A stretch of 17,021 nucleotides of DNA from Actinomycetes bacterium (lineage in GTDB: Bacteria > Actinomycetota > Actinomycetes > Prado026): positions 1 to 17,021 of the forward strand of contig JALOLN010000025.1 in assembly GCA_025455945.1 (NCBI GenBank), given 5' to 3'. Shown in pieces: positions 13,618 to 17,021 of the stretch. The stretch's first letter is position 1. The number at the start of each line of letters is the position of its first letter. Below the pieces are notes generated by a model, which made no database searches, was not told the DNA's origin, and saw only the letters and a list, made by a program, of their open reading frames with translations. Made by a program: the position numbers and the translations under genes.

Positions 13618-15639
13618 GTGTCCCCCTACCCGCACCTGCTGCAGCCGCTCGACCTCGGCTTCCTGACCCTGCCGAACCGGGTGGTGATGGGCTCCATGCA
13701 CGTGGGCCTGGAGGAGGTCGAGGGCGGTTTCGACCGGATGGCGGCCTTCTACGCCGAGCGTGCGCGCGGCGGGGTGGGGCTCATCGTCACCGGCGGCATC
13801 GCGCCCAACGAGGAGGCCCGCCCGCTCCCGGGCGGCGCGATGCTCACGACGTCGGCGGAGGCGGCGCGGCACCGCGTGGTGACCGACGCGGTGCACGCCG
13901 CCGGCGGCCGGATCGCGATGCAGATCCTGCACTTCGGCCGGTACGCCTACCACCCCGACCTGGTGGCGCCGAGCCCCCTGCAGGCGCCGATCTCGCCGTT
14001 CCCGCCGACGGAGCTGTCCGCCGCAGACGTCGAGCGCACCATCGACGACTTCGCCCGGTGCGCGGCGCTGGCCCGCGACGCGGGGTACGACGGGGTCGAG
14101 ATCATGGGCTCGGAGGGCTACCTGGTCAACGAGTTCATCGCGGCTCGGACGAACCAGCGCACCGATGAGTGGGGCGGTCCGTACGAGAACCGGGTGCGCT
14201 TCCCGGTCGAGGTCGTGCGGCGGGTGCGCGAGCGCGTCGGCCCCGACTTCGTCGTCATCTACCGGCTGTCGATGCTCGACCTGGTCGAGGGCGGGTCCAC
14301 CCTCGAGGAGGTCGTCACCCTGGCCCGGGCGGTCGAGGCGGCCGGTGCCACCCTCATCAACACCGGCATCGGGTGGCACGAGGCCCGCATCCCCACGATC
14401 GCCACGAGCGTCCCGCGCGCGGCCTTCACCTGGGTCACCCGGAGGCTGAAGGGCGTGGTCGCCGTCCCGCTGGTCACCAGCAACCGGATCAACACCCCAG
14501 AGGTCGCGGAGGCTGTGCTGGCCGCGGGCGACGCGGACCTGGTCTCGATGGCGCGGCCGTTCCTGGCCGATCCCGAGTTCGTCCGCAAGGCCGCGGCGGG
14601 GCGCGCCGACCGCATCAACACCTGCATCGCCTGCAACCAGGCCTGCCTGGACCACACCTTCGCTGGCCAGGTCACCTCGTGCCTGGTCAACCCCCGCGCC
14701 TGCCACGAGACCCTGCTCACGATCACCCCGGCCGTCCGGCGCCGGCGGATCGCCGTCGTGGGCGCCGGTCCGGCCGGTCTCGCGGCCGCTACCACCGCGG
14801 CCGGGCGGGGCCACGACGTCGTGCTGTACGAGGCGGACGGGCAGATCGGCGGGCAGTTCAACCTCGCCAAGCAGATCCCCGGCAAGGAGGAGTTCGACGA
14901 GACGCTGCGCTACTTCGCCCACGCGCTCGCGGACACCGGCGTCCGGACCGTCCTCGGCACCCGGGTCGGAGTCGACGACCTCGTGGGGGCAGGCTTCGAC
15001 GCCGTGGTGCTGGCCACCGGCGTGACCCCGCGGATCCCGGACCTCCGCGGGATCGACCACCCCAGCGTCGTCACCTACCTGCAGGTGCTGCGCGACCACG
15101 TCCCGGTCGGCCACCGCGTGGTGATCCTTGGCGCGGGCGGCATCGGGTTCGACGTCGCCGAGTACCTCACCCAGGACGGCGACAGCGCCACGCTGCACCC
15201 GGCGCTGTTCAACGCCGAGTGGGGCATCGACCCGGCGTACCGCAACCGCGGTGGGCTCACCGAGCCGACGCCGCAGACCCCTGCCCGGCAGGTCCACCTG
15301 CTCCAGCGCAAGGCGACCAAGGTCGGGGCCGGCCTGGGCAAGACCACCGGCTGGATCCACCGGGCCACCCTGCTGCGCCGCGGTGTGACCTTCGTCCCCG
15401 GTGCCACCTACGACCGGATCGACGACGCCGGCGTGCACGTGACCGCGGCCGGCCGGGCGCTGGTGCTCGAGGCGGACACGGTGGTGCTGTGCGCCGGGCA
15501 GGAGCCGCGGCGTGACCTGCAGGCCGGTCTGGTGGCCGCCGGGGTCGACGTCCACCTGATCGGCGGTGCGGACGTGGCCGCCGAGCTCGACGCCAAGCGG
15601 GCGATCAAGCAGGGCACCGAGCTCGCGGCGTCCTGGTAA
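13618..15639 (+). CDS. fadH: NADPH-dependent 2,4-dienoyl-CoA reductase (FadH type)
   Basis: This 673-aa flavo-iron-sulfur enzyme matches the length of E. coli FadH (672 aa). It reduces 2,4-dienoyl-CoA intermediates of unsaturated fatty-acid beta-oxidation. An N-terminal old-yellow-enzyme-like FMN barrel (about 1-330) carries Tyr168 (SEGYLVNEF) and His254 (GWHEARIPT), the counterparts of the E. coli catalytic pair. The 4Fe-4S cluster cysteines are 336, 339, 343 and 355 (C-x2-C-x3-C-x11-C). An FAD dinucleotide fold follows (GAGPAGLAAA, 382-391), then an NADPH fold (GAGGIGFDVAE, 505-515). Related dimethylamine/other enoate dehydrogenases share this plan, but the Tyr/His pair and the isomerase neighbour favour FadH. 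It is followed after 15 nt by the isomerase gene. Confidence 0.93.
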   Translation: MSPYPHLLQPLDLGFLTLPNRVVMGSMHVGLEEVEGGFDRMAAFYAERARGGVGLIVTGGIAPNEEARPLPGGAMLTTSAEAARHRVVTDAVHAAGGRIAMQILHFGRYAYHPDLVAPSPLQAPISPFPPTELSAADVERTIDDFARCAALARDAGYDGVEIMGSEGYLVNEFIAARTNQRTDEWGGPYENRVRFPVEVVRRVRERVGPDFVVIYRLSMLDLVEGGSTLEEVVTLARAVEAAGATLINTGIGWHEARIPTIATSVPRAAFTWVTRRLKGVVAVPLVTSNRINTPEVAEAVLAAGDADLVSMARPFLADPEFVRKAAAGRADRINTCIACNQACLDHTFAGQVTSCLVNPRACHETLLTITPAVRRRRIAVVGAGPAGLAAATTAAGRGHDVVLYEADGQIGGQFNLAKQIPGKEEFDETLRYFAHALADTGVRTVLGTRVGVDDLVGAGFDAVVLATGVTPRIPDLRGIDHPSVVTYLQVLRDHVPVGHRVVILGAGGIGFDVAEYLTQDGDSATLHPALFNAEWGIDPAYRNRGGLTEPTPQTPARQVHLLQRKATKVGAGLGKTTGWIHRATLLRRGVTFVPGATYDRIDDAGVHVTAAGRALVLEADTVVLCAGQEPRRDLQAGLVAAGVDVHLIGGADVAAELDAKRAIKQGTELAASW

Positions 15640-15654
15640 CGAGAGGCTGTCCCC

Positions 15655-16323
15655 ATGACTGACACCACAGCAGTGACGCTGACGCGGCGGGGCCCGGTGA
15701 CCCTCCTGGACCTCGGCGGCGACGAGAACCGGTGGTCACCGGACTGGCTGCAGGCGGTCGGCGCCGCGCTCGACGAGGCCGTGAGCGGGGAGCCCACCGC
15801 CCTGGTGACCACGGCCACCGGCAAGTTCTTCTCCAACGGCTTGGACCTGGAGTGGCTGAGCGCGAACCCCGGCCGCTGGGAGTGGTACGTCGGGCACGTC
15901 CACGCCCTGCTGGCCCGGGTGCTGACGCTGCCGCTGCCGACGGTGGCGGCGGTGAACGGGCACGCGTTCGGCGCTGGGGCGATGCTGGTCATGGCCCACG
16001 ACTTCCGGGTCATGCGTGCGGACCGCGGGTACCTGTGCTTCCCGGAGGTCGACATCCGCATCCCCTTCACCCCGGGCATGGCGGCGCTCATCCAGGCGAA
16101 GATCACGCCGGCCGCCGCCGTCGCCGCCATGACCACCGGACGCCGGTACGGCGGGCCGGACGCCCAGGCAGCCGGCCTGGTCGACGCCACGGCGGACGAG
16201 GCCGGCCTCGTCGACGCCGCGACGGCTCTGGTGGCGCCGCTCGTCGGCAAGGACCCGACCACCCTGGGCACCATCAAGACGACCATGTTCGCCGCCGCCT
16301 CGGCGGCGCTCACGGCAGGTTGA
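15655..16323 (+). CDS. Enoyl-CoA hydratase/isomerase family protein, probably delta3,delta2-enoyl-CoA isomerase
   Basis: This 222-aa crotonase-fold enzyme is shorter than typical hydratases (about 260 aa). It resembles the small delta3,delta2-enoyl-CoA isomerases (plant peroxisomal ECI type): KFFSNGLDLEWL (57-68), NGHAFGAGAMLVMAHDFRVM (101-120) and the FPEVDIRIPF block (129-138), with Glu131 the likely base. These enzymes shift cis/trans-3 double bonds to trans-2 during unsaturated fatty-acid degradation. Pairing with fadH fits that job exactly. ATG at 15655 follows GAGAGG at about 8 nt. The 13 bases CTGTCCCCATGAC around its start are identical to those at the thiolase start. A hydratase role is the main alternative. 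Confidence 0.9.
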   Translation: MTDTTAVTLTRRGPVTLLDLGGDENRWSPDWLQAVGAALDEAVSGEPTALVTTATGKFFSNGLDLEWLSANPGRWEWYVGHVHALLARVLTLPLPTVAAVNGHAFGAGAMLVMAHDFRVMRADRGYLCFPEVDIRIPFTPGMAALIQAKITPAAAVAAMTTGRRYGGPDAQAAGLVDATADEAGLVDAATALVAPLVGKDPTTLGTIKTTMFAAASAALTAG

Positions 16324-16346
16324 CGGCGGCCCGTCGGCCGGCGTCA
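16321..16346. terminator. Bidirectional hairpin containing both convergent stop codons
   Basis: TGACGGCGGCC (16321-16331) and GGCCGGCGTCA (16336-16346) form an 11-bp stem with one mismatch and a 4-nt loop. The outer three bases of each arm are the TGA stops of the isomerase gene (+) and the permease gene (-). It fills the whole gap between them and is a natural bidirectional terminator, though it lacks T tracts. Confidence 0.6.
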
Positions 16347-17021
16347 GCCGCGCACCGCACTGGCCAAGGCGACGACGGCACTGACGACGAGCAGCCCCAG
16401 CACCACCCGGCGGAAGGCCAGCGGGTCGAGGGCGTGGAACAGCCGGTTGCCGACCAGCCAGCCGATGCCCAGCATGGGGACGCCGACAGCGGTGGCGCCG
16501 AGCGCCGCTGACGTCACCTGGCCGCCGGCGGCCAGGAGCAGCACGGCGGCGAGGCCCTGGGCGAGGAAGACCGCGGACAGCGTGCCCCGGAAGGGACGCG
16601 GTGGCATCCCCTGGGCCTGGAAGGCCACGACCAGCGGCGGCCCGTTCATGCCGGTGCTGGTGAGCAGCGCACCGCTCGTCAGACCGACGGTCACCTCGGT
16701 GCCCCGGCCCGAGGGGAGCTGCAGGCCGCGGGCGACCACCGCGGTCGAGGCCAGCAGTACGACGGCGATGATCGCGGTGAGCACCCGTTCGGGCACCTGG
16801 GTGAGCACGACCAGGCCGAGCGGCATCCCGAGCAGCCCCGCGACCGACACGACGCCGGCGTCCTGCCACCGGATGTGCCCCCAGTCGGCCCGGACGACGA
16901 CCACGCTGAGCAGCAGGCTGACCAGCGTCGTGGCCACGACGGCGGGGGCCGGGTCCAGCACCAGGGCGAGCAGGGGGACCGCGACCAGGGCGAAGCCGAA
17001 GCCGCTCACCGTCTGCACCAC
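16344..17021 (-). CDS. TauE/SafE family membrane permease (5' end beyond the window)
   Basis: At least 225 residues of a TauE/SafE (DUF81) transporter are visible, with about seven hydrophobic segments. Both family half-repeats are recognisable: SGFGFALVAVPLLALVLDP near the start and GLTSGALLTSTGMNGPPLVV in the middle. The family exports sulfite, sulfoacetate and related organosulfur anions or takes up others; the substrate here is unknown. A GTG codon lies right at the window edge, but family members have further sequence before the GFGF motif, so the gene is treated as truncated by the edge. It converges on the isomerase gene with a shared terminator hairpin. Confidence 0.9.
   Translation of the reverse strand: MVQTVSGFGFALVAVPLLALVLDPAPAVVATTLVSLLLSVVVVRADWGHIRWQDAGVVSVAGLLGMPLGLVVLTQVPERVLTAIIAVVLLASTAVVARGLQLPSGRGTEVTVGLTSGALLTSTGMNGPPLVVAFQAQGMPPRPFRGTLSAVFLAQGLAAVLLLAAGGQVTSAALGATAVGVPMLGIGWLVGNRLFHALDPLAFRRVVLGLLVVSAVVALASAVRG

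Noticed and set aside
11113..15555. A 4.4-kb open frame on the minus strand, 1480 codons
   Set aside because: It runs antisense across four or five genes with clear family motifs on the plus strand. Its translation is Arg/Gly/Val/Asp-rich with no recognisable domain, as expected for the mirror frame of high-GC genes.

Overview
The window is very GC-rich, bacterial and densely coded, with many GTG starts. The gene order fhaA-fhaB-pstP-rodA-pbpA-pknB, with a tRNA-Leu(CAG) directly upstream, is the classic cell-envelope signalling locus of Actinobacteria. The organism is therefore a high-GC actinomycete. The lack of a pknA next to pknB argues against a Mycobacterium/Corynebacterium-like layout and fits a more Streptomyces/Frankia/Geodermatophilus-like one. 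I cannot name the genus.

Layout. (1) 1-246 holds no convincing gene. It contains an 18-bp C-rich tandem repeat (1-72) and a 135-bp structure bounded by 28-bp inverted repeats (77-211). (2) 247-7311, minus strand, is one tight operon read right to left: two FHA-domain proteins, a membrane PP2C phosphatase, a SEDS glycosyltransferase, a class B penicillin-binding protein and a PASTA-domain Ser/Thr kinase. Gaps are 0-8 nt, including a 4-bp overlap. (3) 7445-7528 is tRNA-Leu(CAG) on the plus strand. (4) 7599-8717 (+) is a DUF6058-like/GNAT fusion protein, which overlaps tail-to-tail with a thiolase (8710-9891, minus). (5) 9965-13542 (+) is a co-directional run of a patatin-like protein, a small carboxymuconolactone-decarboxylase-fold protein, a LURP-one-related protein and a DUF2252 protein. 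(6) 13618-16323 (+) is a 2,4-dienoyl-CoA reductase followed after 15 nt by an enoyl-CoA isomerase/hydratase. (7) 16344-17021 (minus) is a TauE/SafE-type permease cut by the right edge.

How it works together. The operon couples peptidoglycan synthesis (RodA + PbpA) to reversible Ser/Thr phosphorylation (PknB, PstP), with FHA proteins as phosphothreonine readers. The right half is lipid-centred. FadH plus a delta3,delta2-enoyl-CoA isomerase are the two auxiliary activities needed to feed unsaturated fatty acids into beta-oxidation, and the thiolase supplies the final cleavage step. A patatin-like and a scramblase-like (LURP-one) protein lie between them.

The least ordinary items are the inverted-repeat element at 77-211, a patatin-like protein whose nucleophile-elbow position reads Cys rather than Ser, a perfect 19-bp palindrome abutting the thiolase start codon, the DUF6058-GNAT fusion, and a hairpin between convergent genes that contains both of their stop codons. 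No phage, insertion sequence, CRISPR or clear novel defence system is visible.
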